From: JABFSM01 sp052389555
Lineage (GTDB): Bacteria > Gemmatimonadota > Gemmatimonadetes > Gemmatimonadales > GWC2-71-9
Assembly (NCBI GenBank): GCA_052389555.1
Contig: JBQTHV010000108.1
Span: 1 to 64,000, forward strand
Length of the DNA: 64,000 bases
Direction: 5' to 3'
Part shown: positions 7,885 through 16,127 of the stretch, in pieces
Layout of the letters: each line of letters opens with the position of its first letter
Position numbering within the stretch: the stretch's first letter is position 1
Program-made: the position numbers and the translations under genes
The notes under the pieces: model-generated
The model's database searches: none
Told to the model about the DNA's origin: nothing
What the model saw: the letters and a program-made list of their open reading frames with translations, nothing else

Positions 7885-10373
7885 TTCCCCGGTTTGCCAA
7901 GGTTGCTCTCCCGCTCCCTCTCTTCGAGCCCTACCGCTATCGCATTCCCGAAAGCCTGGCCGACCGGATAGCTCCCGGTGCGCGCGTCGTGGTCCCGGTC
8001 CGGCGCCGCGAGCTCGTCGGGGTCGTCGTTGCCACGGCAGGCGAACCGCCGGATCGCGAAGTCCGGGACATTCTGGGCGCCCCGGACCCGGAGCCCGCGC
8101 TTCCGGCGGCGCTGCTCCGGACCGCGGAGTGGATGGCGGGATACTACGGCGCGCCGATTGGCATTGCGCTGAAGGCCATGCTGCCGCCGGGACTCTGGGG
8201 CGAGTCGAAGGTGCTGCTCAGGGCGGTCGGGCGGTCGGGCGGTCGGGCGGTCGGCGGGTTAGGTGGAGAGTTGCTCGAGTGGGTGGAGCGGCGAGGTGGA
8301 GAGGCGTCGCTCGCGACGGCCGCGCGCGCGCTCCGCAAGCCGCTCTGGGAGGCGGCGGATCGGCTGGTCCGCATCGGGGCGGCCGAGCTGGTCGTCGTCC
8401 CGGTCGCGACGGAACCGGCCGGGGCGATCGAACGCCGGCTGGAGCTGGTGGGCGAGCGGCTCACCCTGGTCGAGCGCAATGACCGGTTTGCGCGACGGGC
8501 CCGGCAGCGGGAGCTCTACGAGACGCTGGAGCGGCTGGGGGGATCGGCGCCAGTGACCCATCTCCGGGAGACGGTGGGGGTTGGCGACTCGGTGATCCGC
8601 TCCCTCACGGCCTCCGGCCTGGCGCGGCGGGTGTCGGTCGAGCGGGTTAGGGATCCTTTCGCCGGCGTCGAAGGCAGCCCGCCCCCGGCCGGCCTAACCC
8701 GCGAGCAGACGAGCGCCCTCGACCGCCTGCAGGCGCTGGAAGCGGGCGAGGGAGCCCTGCTCTTCGGGGTGACCGGGAGCGGCAAGACGCTGGTCTATCT
8801 CCGCGCGGTCGAGCGAATGGTCGAGGCCGGCCGGGGGGCGATCATCCTGGTGCCGGAGATCGGCCTCACGCCCCAAATGGTCAGCCGGGTGCGGGGGCTG
8901 TTCGGGAGCCGGGTTGCGGTGCTGCACAGCGGGCTTTCCGAAGGCGAGCGGGCGGACGCGTGGCGGCTGCTCCGCCGCGGCGAACGGATGGTGGCCGTGG
9001 GAGCCCGGTCCGCGGTCTTTGCGCCGCTCCAGAACCTCGGCATCATCGTGCTCGACGAAGAGCACGAGACCAGCTACAAGAACGGCGAAGCCCCGCGCTA
9101 CCACACCCGGGAGGTCGCCCTGGTTCGTGCGCGTACGGAAGGCGCGTGTTACGTCCTGGGCAGCGCGACTCCCTCCCTCGAGACCAGGTCGCTCACTGAC
9201 AGCCGAGTCCCGAGTGCCGAGCGACGAGTGCTGAGGGCCGACTCGCCGAGCCGCCGAGCCGCCGAGCCGTCCGGCAGTCTCGGGCTCCTCCGGCTGCCCC
9301 GCCGCATCGACGACCGGCCACTCCCTCCGGTCGAGCTGGTTGACCTGCGCTCGCAGCCCATGGTGCGGACCGGGCACGCCGTGCCCTGGTCCGAAGCGCT
9401 GGATCGGGCGCTGGATGGAGCCTTGGACCGGGGGGAGCAGACCATCCTCCTGCTCAACCGGCGGGGCTATTCGGCGTTTCTCCAGTGTCTGGAATGCGGG
9501 CTCGTCCCCGAGTGCCCGGACTGTTCCATCGCCCTTACTCTGCACCGGGTGCCGCCCGGGTTACGATGCCACTACTGCGGGCGGCGACTTCCGATTCCCG
9601 CCCAGTGTCCGGCCTGCGGCCACGCGGTTCAGCGCGCCCATGGCGTGGGTACCCAGCAGCTCGAGGAGCTGGTCGCGGCCCGCTTTCCGAAGGCGCGAGT
9701 GGCGCGGATGGACCTCGACACCACTTCGACCCGTTGGAGCCACGATCGGATCCTGGGGCGGATCGGGCGCGGCGAGGTCGATGTGCTGCTGGGCACTCAG
9801 ATGATCGCCAAGGGGATGGACTTTCCCAACGTCACCCTGGTCGGCGTGGTGGATGCCGATACCGCGCTGCACCTGCCCGATTTCCGGGCAGGCGAGCGCA
9901 CGTTTCAGCTACTCGCCCAAGTGGCCGGGCGAGCCGGCCGGGGACCCAGGGGAGGAAAGGTGGTCGTCCAGACCCGTAACCCGGACCATCAGGCCCTGCA
10001 GTTCGCGGCAAAGCACGATACCGAAGGGTTCCTGGCCCGCGAGTTCGAGGCCCGCCGGGCGCCGCCGTACCCGCCCCACACCAACCTCGTCAACGTCATT
10101 GCGTCGGCCGAGCGGGAGGAAACCGCCGCTGCGGAAGCGCTGCGCGCCGCGGACTGGCTGGAGCAGTTGCGGGAACGGCACCAGCTTCCGATCACCGTGC
10201 TAGGACCGGCGCCCTGCCCGCTGACGCGGCTCAAAGGCCGCTGGCGCTGGCACCTGCTCCTCAAGGGCGACCGGGAACCCATCGGGCGGGTGGTGCGGTA
10301 CGCGGCGCCCCGCCTGTCGGGGGGCCGGGGAACCCGTATCGTGCTGGATCGAGATCCGGTAAGCTTGCTATAA
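7881..10373 (+). CDS. priA: Primosomal protein N', replication restart helicase
   Basis: 830 residues from ATG 7881, overlapping the epimerase stop. PriA reloads the replisome at collapsed forks. It has an N-terminal DNA-binding region, a Walker A GVTGSGKT (296-303), DEEH at ~392-395 (LDEEHETSYK) and a zinc-binding insertion with paired Cys motifs between ~535 and 580 (CLECG, CPDC, CHYCG, CPACG). Two in-frame low-complexity inserts are odd: residues ~113-126, encoded by four perfect GGGCGGTC octamers, and residues ~440-464, encoded by a CCGAG-type array just after the SATPSLET helicase motif. Three CCTAACCCG/CGGGTTAGG copies lie in the gene (8255, 8643, 8693). A terminator-like stem follows. 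Confidence 0.95.
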   Translation: MIPRFAKVALPLPLFEPYRYRIPESLADRIAPGARVVVPVRRRELVGVVVATAGEPPDREVRDILGAPDPEPALPAALLRTAEWMAGYYGAPIGIALKAMLPPGLWGESKVLLRAVGRSGGRAVGGLGGELLEWVERRGGEASLATAARALRKPLWEAADRLVRIGAAELVVVPVATEPAGAIERRLELVGERLTLVERNDRFARRARQRELYETLERLGGSAPVTHLRETVGVGDSVIRSLTASGLARRVSVERVRDPFAGVEGSPPPAGLTREQTSALDRLQALEAGEGALLFGVTGSGKTLVYLRAVERMVEAGRGAIILVPEIGLTPQMVSRVRGLFGSRVAVLHSGLSEGERADAWRLLRRGERMVAVGARSAVFAPLQNLGIIVLDEEHETSYKNGEAPRYHTREVALVRARTEGACYVLGSATPSLETRSLTDSRVPSAERRVLRADSPSRRAAEPSGSLGLLRLPRRIDDRPLPPVELVDLRSQPMVRTGHAVPWSEALDRALDGALDRGEQTILLLNRRGYSAFLQCLECGLVPECPDCSIALTLHRVPPGLRCHYCGRRLPIPAQCPACGHAVQRAHGVGTQQLEELVAARFPKARVARMDLDTTSTRWSHDRILGRIGRGEVDVLLGTQMIAKGMDFPNVTLVGVVDADTALHLPDFRAGERTFQLLAQVAGRAGRGPRGGKVVVQTRNPDHQALQFAAKHDTEGFLAREFEARRAPPYPPHTNLVNVIASAEREETAAAEALRAADWLEQLRERHQLPITVLGPAPCPLTRLKGRWRWHLLLKGDREPIGRVVRYAAPRLSGGRGTRIVLDRDPVSLL
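8221..8257. repeat. Octamer array (GGGCGGTC) inside priA
   Basis: Four perfect GGGCGGTC units and a partial fifth, read in frame as a Gly/Arg/Val-rich insert in the N-terminal part of PriA. It runs straight into a CGGGTTAGG 9-mer at 8255. Confidence 0.9.
9201..9272. repeat. Degenerate CCGAG-type array inside priA
   Basis: Seven- to eight-base units of the form NCCGAGN, ending in three near-perfect CCGAGCCG units. They are translated in frame (RVPSAERR, then PSRRAAEPS) between the helicase core and the zinc domain of PriA. Confidence 0.85.
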
Positions 10374-10383
10374 CGCAACGAGA

Positions 10384-10420
10384 AGGGCCGCGGGTTAGGC
10401 AAACATCGACCCACGGCCCT
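10384..10420. terminator. Bidirectional terminator-like stem between priA and 10446 gene
   Basis: AGGGCCG (10384-10390) pairs with CGGCCCT (10414-10420), then after one mismatch GGGT pairs with ACCC; the loop is 13 bases. It lies between two convergent genes. There is no clear U tract. The left arm contains a copy of the dispersed 9-mer CGGGTTAGG (10391), with a near copy CGGGTTAGT at 10430. Confidence 0.6.
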
Positions 10421-10445
10421 CGTCTCCTGCGGGTTAGTGGCTCTC

Positions 10446-11108
10446 CTACCCGGCGAAGCAGTAGGTGCACCCGAGCTCCTGGGCGCGGCCGACCGCCAGC
10501 ACGCCCGACGGCACGACCATGATCCCTGGCAGCAAGCCGGCGACCCACTCCTGCTTCACTGCGGCCGCATTTCCACCCATCTTCTGGGCCGCCATCGCGC
10601 TGTAGACCGTGAGCGCGACGTCGCAGGCCCCCACCAGCACCCCACCCTTGAGCAGCTCGGCGATCCCCAGACCTGGGATCGGCAGGCCCGTGATGCTGGC
10701 ATAGATGTTCTTGGTCGCCGGCGCGGTCCCCTCGTTGATGTGGAACATCTCGCCGAGCCTGTACTTGGCCCAGACCGGGTCCTGGAGCGCGAGCGGGAGG
10801 CCGTCATGGCGCAGAATGACCATGGCGCTGGCCCCTTCGCCCGGATAGTTGGCCTCGATGGTGTTCAGGTACACCCGGGGCCAAATCGCCGGCATGCCGT
10901 CGTTCGGCATGGGCCCGTCGAACACCTGCTTGTGCTTTCCCTTCATCTGGCCGAACCAGGCCTCGAGCTTGGCATCAAGGGCCCGTGAAGGTGTCGAGGC
11001 CGCTGCGGTCTCGGGAATGAGGGTTCCGACTCCAGTCGCTGCCATAGCGGCGGCCATCTTGCCCAAAAACCCACGACGCGGTGTAGTAGAGCCGAACAAC
11101 TCAGACAT
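10446..11108 (-). CDS. Tat-exported hypothetical protein with C-terminal Cys pair
   Basis: 220 residues. The N terminus STTPRRGFLGKMAAAMAATG carries a twin-arginine signal (Arg11-Arg12, then Gly-Phe-Leu) and a hydrophobic stretch ending near an Ala-rich cleavage site, so a folded protein is probably exported. The mature part contains a conserved-looking helix GGVLVGACDVALTVYSAMA and ends with CTYCFAG (Cys214, Cys217). I do not recognise a family with confidence; the body is reminiscent of DsrE-like folds. A good Shine-Dalgarno (GGGAGGG) precedes the ATG. It is monocistronic and convergent with priA. A redox or cofactor role is only a guess from the CxxC. Confidence 0.6.
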   Translation of the reverse strand: MSELFGSTTPRRGFLGKMAAAMAATGVGTLIPETAAASTPSRALDAKLEAWFGQMKGKHKQVFDGPMPNDGMPAIWPRVYLNTIEANYPGEGASAMVILRHDGLPLALQDPVWAKYRLGEMFHINEGTAPATKNIYASITGLPIPGLGIAELLKGGVLVGACDVALTVYSAMAAQKMGGNAAAVKQEWVAGLLPGIMVVPSGVLAVGRAQELGCTYCFAG

Positions 11109-11230
11109 GGTGCCCTCCCAGGGTGGAAACCCGGCCGATCCGGGAAGGTTATCAAGCTATAGCGTGGGCTGGACCTGTAAAGAGCAAAGACCAAAGACCG
11201 GGGGGTGCGGGGCCGGGGGCCAGGGACCAG

Positions 11231-11296
11231 GGGTGCCGAGTGCCAAGCGCCGAGCCACCAAGCGCCGAGTGTCGAGCCCCGAGTATCGAGTCACCA
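11231..11296. repeat. Degenerate CCGAG-type array
   Basis: Eight or so units of 7-8 bases (GTGCCGAG, TGCCAAGC, GCCGAGCC, GCGCCGAG, TGTCGAGC, CCCGAGTA and similar). Same word family as in priA, the kinase tail and 61283-61387. Confidence 0.8.
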
Positions 11297-11344
11297 GGTT
11301 AGATTCCTGTTGACGCGCACGGCCGCGCGTTCCAGGCGGAGAGT

Positions 11345-11366
11345 GGTTCGTCAGCTGCGACGAACC
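11345..11366. promoter_or_regulatory. 22-bp palindrome upstream of nadA, candidate operator
   Basis: GGTTCGTC (11345-11352) and GACGAACC (11359-11366) are perfect 8-base inverted arms around AGCTGC, centred about 70 bases before the nadA ATG. No U tract follows, so a protein-binding operator for the NAD genes is more likely than a terminator. The regulator is not identified here. Confidence 0.45.
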
Positions 11367-11424
11367 TAGGCGTTGCCCAATCGGCCCCTCCGCCCGGTAC
11401 TGCCACCAATGGGAGCAGGGCCCG

Positions 11425-12390
11425 ATGAATCCCCCAGTTCAGAGCTCCATCTCAGGCCTCACGGCGGAGATCCGCGCCCTCAAGCGCAGTCGCCGAGCCG
11501 CCATTCTAGCTCACAACTATCAGCGCCCCGAGATCCAGGACCTCGCCGACCTTGTAGCGGACTCGCTCCTCATGGCCCGCCGCGCGACCGAGCTCGATGC
11601 TCCGGTTCTGGTGATCTGCGGGGTCCACTTCATGGCCGAGACCGCCGCCATCGCCAATCCGGGCAAGCGGGTCCTCATTCCCGATCCCGATGCCGGCTGT
11701 TCTCTGGCGGCCACGGTCCAGGTCGCCGATGTGAGGGCCTGGCGGGCTCGGCATCCCGAGGGAATTGTGGTGGCGTACGTCAACACGTCCGCTGCGGTAA
11801 AGGCTGAGGCAGACTACTGCTGCACTTCGGGCAACGCGGTGGCGGTGATCCGCGCCCTGCCTCCCGATCGGCCCGTGTTGTTCTTGCCGGACTTCTTCCT
11901 CGGCAATTACCTCCGCAGGGTCACCGGGCGGCAACTCGATGTCTGGATGGGCGAGTGCCACGTGCACGCCGGACTTACCCGCGAGGTGCTCGAGCAGCGG
12001 CGGGCCGAGCAACCCGATGCCGAGTTTCTGGTGCATCCGGAGTGCGGGTGTGTTACCGGCGCGATGTATTACGCGGAAGCGGAAGGTGACATCCAGGCCG
12101 GCCGGGTCCGCATAGTCTCGACCGAACAGATGATGCAGCGCGCCCGGGTTTCTCCAGCGCAACGGTTTGTAGTGGCCACGGAAACCGGCGTGCTCCATCG
12201 GCTCCGGCGGGAGAACCCCGCCAAGCAATTCACTGCCGCCCTGGAGTCGGCCGAGTGCCGCTACATGAAGCTGATCACGCTGGAGAAGCTCCGGGACGCC
12301 CTCCGGTACGATCGGTATGCCGTGACGGTGCCGACCGAAGTAGCGTCCCTGGCGCGCCGGGCGATTGACCGGATGCTGGCGATTGGCTGA
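11425..12390 (+). CDS. nadA: Quinolinate synthase A
   Basis: 321 residues. Condenses iminoaspartate with dihydroxyacetone phosphate to quinolinate, the first committed product of de novo NAD synthesis, using a [4Fe-4S] cluster. Cluster Cys candidates are Cys132/Cys133 (YCCTSGNA), Cys207 (HPECGC) and Cys278 (ECRYMK). AHNYQRPEIQ and NTSAAVKAEADY are family blocks. The start is preceded by a weak purine stretch (GGGAGCAGGG). No nadB is present here, so iminoaspartate must come from an enzyme encoded elsewhere. The nadC frame starts inside its last codons, so the two genes are coupled. Confidence 0.95.
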   Translation: MNPPVQSSISGLTAEIRALKRSRRAAILAHNYQRPEIQDLADLVADSLLMARRATELDAPVLVICGVHFMAETAAIANPGKRVLIPDPDAGCSLAATVQVADVRAWRARHPEGIVVAYVNTSAAVKAEADYCCTSGNAVAVIRALPPDRPVLFLPDFFLGNYLRRVTGRQLDVWMGECHVHAGLTREVLEQRRAEQPDAEFLVHPECGCVTGAMYYAEAEGDIQAGRVRIVSTEQMMQRARVSPAQRFVVATETGVLHRLRRENPAKQFTAALESAECRYMKLITLEKLRDALRYDRYAVTVPTEVASLARRAIDRMLAIG

Positions 12391-13222
12391 GCCCTGCTGG
12401 AACGAGGTGGTCCGGCGCGCGCTGGTTGAAGATCGGGCACGCGAGGACGTCACGGCCCGTCTGCTCGACCCTGCCGCAGCGAAGCCGGCGGTCGCCCGGT
12501 TGGTAGCCGAAGCGGGAATGGTGGTCGCAGGCCTTCCCGTGATCGCGGCCACCCTGGGGGAGCTGGATCCCGGCATCGCGGTCGAGATTCAGACGAGGGA
12601 AGGGGACTGGGTTGAGCCGGGGACTGCCCTCGCTGTGGCGCGCGGGCCGGCCCGCATCCTGCTCGCCGGCGAACGCGTCGTACTCAACTTGCTGCAGCGC
12701 CTCTCCGGTATCGCGACCGCGACCAGACAGGTGGTCAAAGCCATCGAAGGGACCCGGGCCCGCATCACCCATACCCGCAAGACCACGCCGGGGCTCCGCG
12801 ACTTGGAACTCTACGCAGTGCGGATCGGCGGTGGGGTTGCCAATCGGGCCAGCCTGGCGGACGCTGTGCTGTGGAAGGACAATCACTGGGCTCTGCTTAC
12901 TTCACCTGCCGGGTTAGGTCCCGCGCTGGCGAAGGCGCCGGCCGGTGTGCCGGTCATCGTCGAGGTCGAGAACGGCGCTCAGGTCGAGGCTGCCCTCGCG
13001 GCGGGCGTAACCCACCTGTTGGTGGACAATCAGCCCCCGGATCGAGTGGCAATGTGGGCCACCCGGGCCGGTCCGGGCGTCACCATCCAGGTCTCGGGCG
13101 GCATCACGACGGCCACTGCTCGAGCCTATGCCGAGGCCGGTGCCGCTCTCATCGCCGTGGGATGGATCACCCATTCCGCCCCGGCGGCGCCGATCCGCTG
13201 TGATCTAGGTCCCGATACCTGA
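12383..13222 (+). CDS. nadC: Nicotinate-nucleotide pyrophosphorylase (quinolinate phosphoribosyltransferase)
   Basis: About 279 residues. Converts quinolinate and PRPP to nicotinate mononucleotide, the step after NadA. Signature blocks: RLSGIATATR, THTRKTTPGLRDLE, AVRIGGGVANR, KDNH, VEVEN and VSGGI. The start is uncertain: TTG at 12383 gives a normal N terminus (LAEPCWNEVVRRAL), and a TTG at 12365 in the same frame is possible; both overlap the end of nadA, indicating translational coupling. A CGGGTTAGG copy (12910) encodes Gly-Leu-Gly. The gene ends inside the Shine-Dalgarno region of the next gene. Confidence 0.93.
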   Translation: MAEPCWNEVVRRALVEDRAREDVTARLLDPAAAKPAVARLVAEAGMVVAGLPVIAATLGELDPGIAVEIQTREGDWVEPGTALAVARGPARILLAGERVVLNLLQRLSGIATATRQVVKAIEGTRARITHTRKTTPGLRDLELYAVRIGGGVANRASLADAVLWKDNHWALLTSPAGLGPALAKAPAGVPVIVEVENGAQVEAALAAGVTHLLVDNQPPDRVAMWATRAGPGVTIQVSGGITTATARAYAEAGAALIAVGWITHSAPAAPIRCDLGPDT

Positions 13223-13224
13223 GG

Positions 13225-13231
13225 AAGGAGG
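13225..13231 (+). promoter_or_regulatory. Strong ribosome-binding site
   Basis: AAGGAGG lies six bases before ATG 13238 and overlaps the nadC end by position. It is the best Shine-Dalgarno seen in the window and fixes the start of the next gene. Confidence 0.75.
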
Positions 13232-13237
13232 CCCTCC

Positions 13238-13549
13238 ATGTTGCTGATCCGCGAAATCATGTACTGCAAGCCGGGCAAGGTGCGCCCCATGGTCGAGAAG
13301 TTCCTGGCCATGGACAAGCTTGGGCGGAAGGCCGGGATGCCGAAGATGCGGGTGATGACCGACTTCTGCGCCGAACGGTACTGGACCATCGTCGCAGAGA
13401 TGGAAGTAGCAAGCGTGGACGAGTTCGAGCGGATGATGCAGGGTACTGGCCAGGGCGAGGAAGACCTGAAGGAGATGGAGCGCCTGATGGCGGGCTACCA
13501 CGACCTGGTGGACTACGGCCGTCGGGAGATCTACAAGATCGAGGGCTGA
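13238..13549 (+). CDS. Small dimeric alpha/beta-barrel protein (NIPSNAP-like)
   Basis: 103 residues: MLLIREIMYCKPGKVRPMVE, a central strand (MRVMTDFCAERYWTIVAEME), helix SVDEFERMMQ and a C-terminal helix and strand. The beta-alpha-beta-beta layout matches ferredoxin-like dimeric barrels of the NIPSNAP/ABM group. No catalytic residue is obvious. It follows nadC after 15 bases with a very strong ribosome-binding site, so it is probably translated at a higher level than nadAC. Function unknown. It converges with the TonB receptor gene 12 bases away. Confidence 0.7.
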   Translation: MLLIREIMYCKPGKVRPMVEKFLAMDKLGRKAGMPKMRVMTDFCAERYWTIVAEMEVASVDEFERMMQGTGQGEEDLKEMERLMAGYHDLVDYGRREIYKIEG

Positions 13550-13552
13550 CGG

Positions 13553-13569
13553 GGCGTCGGGCTAACGCC
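13553..13569. terminator. Short stem between convergent genes
   Basis: GGCGT (13553-13557) pairs with ACGCC (13565-13569) around a 7-base loop that includes the TonB-receptor stop codon. Only 5 bp; weak. Confidence 0.3.
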
Positions 13570-15643
13570 GCGCCCAGCTTACCGACAGCCCGACATGGGC
13601 GTGCCGGCCGGGTGCCGGCTCCAGCACCCGGCCGCCCACGCCGTTGATGTTCACCGAGCCCACCACTTTCCGGTCGAACACGTTGTTGAGGGCGCCGAAC
13701 GGCTCGAGCGTGGCTTCGCCGAACCGGATCGTGCCGCTCAGCCGGACCGAGGTGATGCCCACTCCCCAACCCGCCACTGAGATGGCGTTGCGATCGTCTC
13801 CGAACATCCCTCCGGCGGTGACCTGGTCCACCTCTATCCCCACGGGACCTTGACGAACCCCGAGGACCGCGCGGAAGAAATGCCGGGGGACGCCGGCCAG
13901 CCGATTGCCATCGAGTGTATCGGTCGTGGCGCCGAGGGGGATCCGGTATTCCGTAAAGCGGTAGTCGGCGAACGAATAGGCCGCCCGCAAGCTCAGCCCT
14001 TCGAACGGCGCCAGGCCAGCGCCGGCTTCCATCCCGCTATTCCTAACCCGCCCGGCATTCTGGAAAAAGGCCCGGCCATCGACCTCGCGAGCCTGGATGA
14101 TCGCGTCGCGGATCCAGTTCACGAAGCCGGCCACCGAGTAATCGATCCAGCGGCCGATCCGGCCCCGTGCGCCGAGCTCGGCGGATACGGTGCGCTGGGG
14201 TCCCAAAGCGGTGTTGAATCCGGCCGTGGTGTTCTGCGTGTTTACGAGCTCGGTAGTCGTGGGAGACTCGAAACTCGTCGAAACGCTCGCATAGAGCGTA
14301 GCCGCCGGCGTCGCGGCGTAAGAAATCCCCGCGCTGCCGCTCGGGTTCTCCATGATGCGTTCGCCGCTGTTATCGATTCCATCCGAGAGCCACCGGTCTT
14401 GCACCCGAAAGGCCACCCGGTCATAGCGGGCCGCGCCCAGGAAGAGGAACCCCCGCCCGAGATCCCAGTGAAGCTGCGCGAAGGGCCCCAGCTCCGTCAC
14501 GGTCTCCCGCTGATCGGCAAGCACCTCGCCGGTCGGTGCGCCGGCATTGCTCCGTTCGTTCCGGCGATCGTCTCGCATGCGTTGCGCATCGAGCCCCGCA
14601 GTGAGGCGGATGGATCCATCGCTCCTGAGCGGCAGGGAGCCGCTCAGCCGGACCCCGCCCACGACGCGATCGATTCGGTTATAGGTCCCGGATGCCGGCG
14701 TGACCGGCGGAGGGGGTGGTGTCGCCAATGGATTTGCGAGGTCACGGAGGAGACCGAACGCGGTGCCTTCGAGCTCGATCCCCCGGGCGTTTGCCCAGCG
14801 ATAGCGGAGCGCGAGTTGCTGCTGGTCAACGTCCTTGTCTGCGCCGCGCAGGATGTTGTTCCCGGCCGCGCTGTCGCGCCGGGCCAGATACTCCGCCTCG
14901 GTGAGCGCGCCGGGATTCTCGGCCCGCGGCGCCTCCGCCCAGCCGAGGTGGACCGACAAGCTCGAGCGCGAATCCAGCTCCGCGGCAACCTTCGCCATGA
15001 ACTGATAGGCGAGCGCTGCACTGTGCTGACGGAATCCGTCGGTGCGGAAGCGGGAAAGCGATGCCATCCCTCCGAACCTGCCTTGCGCCGTCCCGATCGT
15101 TTGAGTCAGCTTGCTCGTGCCGAAGCTGCCCGCCAGCACCCGGGTGCGTGCCTGGAATGGCAGCGTGGGCGTCTCGGTGGAAAACGCAAGCACACCGCCC
15201 GCGGAGTTGCCGTAAACAGCACCTGCCGAACCGGTCAGGACCTCGACCCGATCGACCAGCGCCAGATCCAGGTTGCTGAGCTGGCTTTGGCCGTCAGGTA
15301 ATGTCTGCGGGACTCCATCCAATAACACCTTGACGCCCCGGAGGCCGAAGTTGGCGCGGCTCCCCGCACCCCGAAGGGAAACCCGCTGGTCGAGGGAGAA
15401 GTTGTAGCGATTGAGCACCACGACACCCGGCAAGCGGCTCAGCGACTCGTCCAGGCCCGCGGTAAGCTGAGCCCGCCGCACTTCTTCGGCACCCAGCACG
15501 CCAACTGCCAGGGGGAGTCGCGCTGTGGCCTCGGGGGCACGGGTGACCCGGACCTCGAGCGCCGGCAGCCTGGTCGTGTCGCGAGGCAGGGTATCCGGTT
15601 GCTGAGGCGATGCCGCCAGGATTGCAAGGATGAGTCTCGGCAT
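13562..15643 (-). CDS. TonB-dependent outer membrane receptor
   Basis: About 693 residues from ATG 15643 (MPRLILAILAASPQQ, a short signal peptide). An N-terminal plug domain follows: EVRVTRAPEATARLPLAV, LSRLPGVVVLNRY, VSLRGAGSRANFGLRG, VKVLLDGVPQTLPDGQS and VEVLTGSAGAVYGNSAGGVL. A 22-strand barrel follows, ending in an aromatic/Arg C terminus (GLSVSWARR). Takes up a large ligand (siderophore, cobalamin or glycan) using TonB energy; the ligand cannot be read. An in-frame Met 25 codons upstream would spoil the signal peptide. Its own stem lies at the 3' end. A CCTAACCCG copy at 14042 is read here as Arg-Val-Arg. Confidence 0.9.
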   Translation of the reverse strand: MPRLILAILAASPQQPDTLPRDTTRLPALEVRVTRAPEATARLPLAVGVLGAEEVRRAQLTAGLDESLSRLPGVVVLNRYNFSLDQRVSLRGAGSRANFGLRGVKVLLDGVPQTLPDGQSQLSNLDLALVDRVEVLTGSAGAVYGNSAGGVLAFSTETPTLPFQARTRVLAGSFGTSKLTQTIGTAQGRFGGMASLSRFRTDGFRQHSAALAYQFMAKVAAELDSRSSLSVHLGWAEAPRAENPGALTEAEYLARRDSAAGNNILRGADKDVDQQQLALRYRWANARGIELEGTAFGLLRDLANPLATPPPPPVTPASGTYNRIDRVVGGVRLSGSLPLRSDGSIRLTAGLDAQRMRDDRRNERSNAGAPTGEVLADQRETVTELGPFAQLHWDLGRGFLFLGAARYDRVAFRVQDRWLSDGIDNSGERIMENPSGSAGISYAATPAATLYASVSTSFESPTTTELVNTQNTTAGFNTALGPQRTVSAELGARGRIGRWIDYSVAGFVNWIRDAIIQAREVDGRAFFQNAGRVRNSGMEAGAGLAPFEGLSLRAAYSFADYRFTEYRIPLGATTDTLDGNRLAGVPRHFFRAVLGVRQGPVGIEVDQVTAGGMFGDDRNAISVAGWGVGITSVRLSGTIRFGEATLEPFGALNNVFDRKVVGSVNINGVGGRVLEPAPGRHAHVGLSVSWARR

Positions 15644-15696
15644 GAGCGGAAAACATAGCGCGATGCGCAGGGAACAGCTTAGGTTCCGCGGTATCC

Positions 15697-16125
15697 ATGG
15701 TCGAGCCTCGATTGCCATTCCCCACGACTAGCCTCACGCCCGGCCCGGGACCGGGATGGGAGCGGCTTGCCCAGGGCCTGCGCGAGTCGTTTCCCGTCGG
15801 TGAGCTCGATCGAATTTGGGCCTTCCGGGTTATGCGACGTGGGGGGCAGGACTTCGGGACCGCTATCCTCTCGCGTATCGAAGGCGACCGGCGCCGTGTC
15901 TATACCGCGCGGTTCGTGCACACCGTCAAGGGGAAGAAGCGGGGCGAATTCAGCTGGGCGGTGAAAGAAGTCGGGAGCGGACCGCTGGAGGCGCTCGACG
16001 AGTTGCTGGCCCTGGTCCCCAAGCGTTCGGATGAAGAAGAGCCTCCCGTCCCCATTTCACTGGAGATCTGGTTTCCCCACTCCCCACTCCCTACTCCCCG
16101 ATCCCCAGTCACCAATCCCGACTGA
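15697..16125 (+). CDS. Hypothetical protein with repeat-derived C-terminal tail
   Basis: 142 residues, not recognised. The core (residues ~20-115: WERLAQGLRESFPVGEL, FGTAILSRIEGDRRRVYTAR, KGKKRGEFSWAVKEVG) looks like a small alpha/beta domain. The last ~20 residues (FPHSPLPTPRSPVTNPD) come from a CCCCACT-type low-complexity array, so the tail is probably not conserved. It diverges from the TonB receptor and ends two bases before the ccdA start, suggesting cotranscription. Confidence 0.6.
   Translation: MVEPRLPFPTTSLTPGPGPGWERLAQGLRESFPVGELDRIWAFRVMRRGGQDFGTAILSRIEGDRRRVYTARFVHTVKGKKRGEFSWAVKEVGSGPLEALDELLALVPKRSDEEEPPVPISLEIWFPHSPLPTPRSPVTNPD
16074..16118. repeat. CCCCACTC-type array at gene 3' end
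   Basis: Units CCCCACT, CCCCACT, CCCTACT, CCCCGAT and CCCCAGT, encoding the Pro/Ser-rich tail of the upstream protein just before ccdA. Confidence 0.75.
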
Positions 16126-16127
16126 GG

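Larger units (their letters stand above)
11109..11424. other. Intergenic region with CCGAG array and palindrome
   Basis: 316 bases between divergent genes. It holds the leader of the Tat-exported protein (11109-11165), purine-rich AAAGACC repeats near 11180, a degenerate CCGAG array (11231-11296), then a TTGACG (11310) and the palindrome at 11345-11366 before nadA. No RNA gene recognised. Confidence 0.6.

Noticed and set aside
13850..15301. 483-codon plus-strand open frame opposite the TonB receptor
   Set aside because: Typical GC-rich shadow frame; no family pattern, no start signal, and the receptor frame is clearly real.
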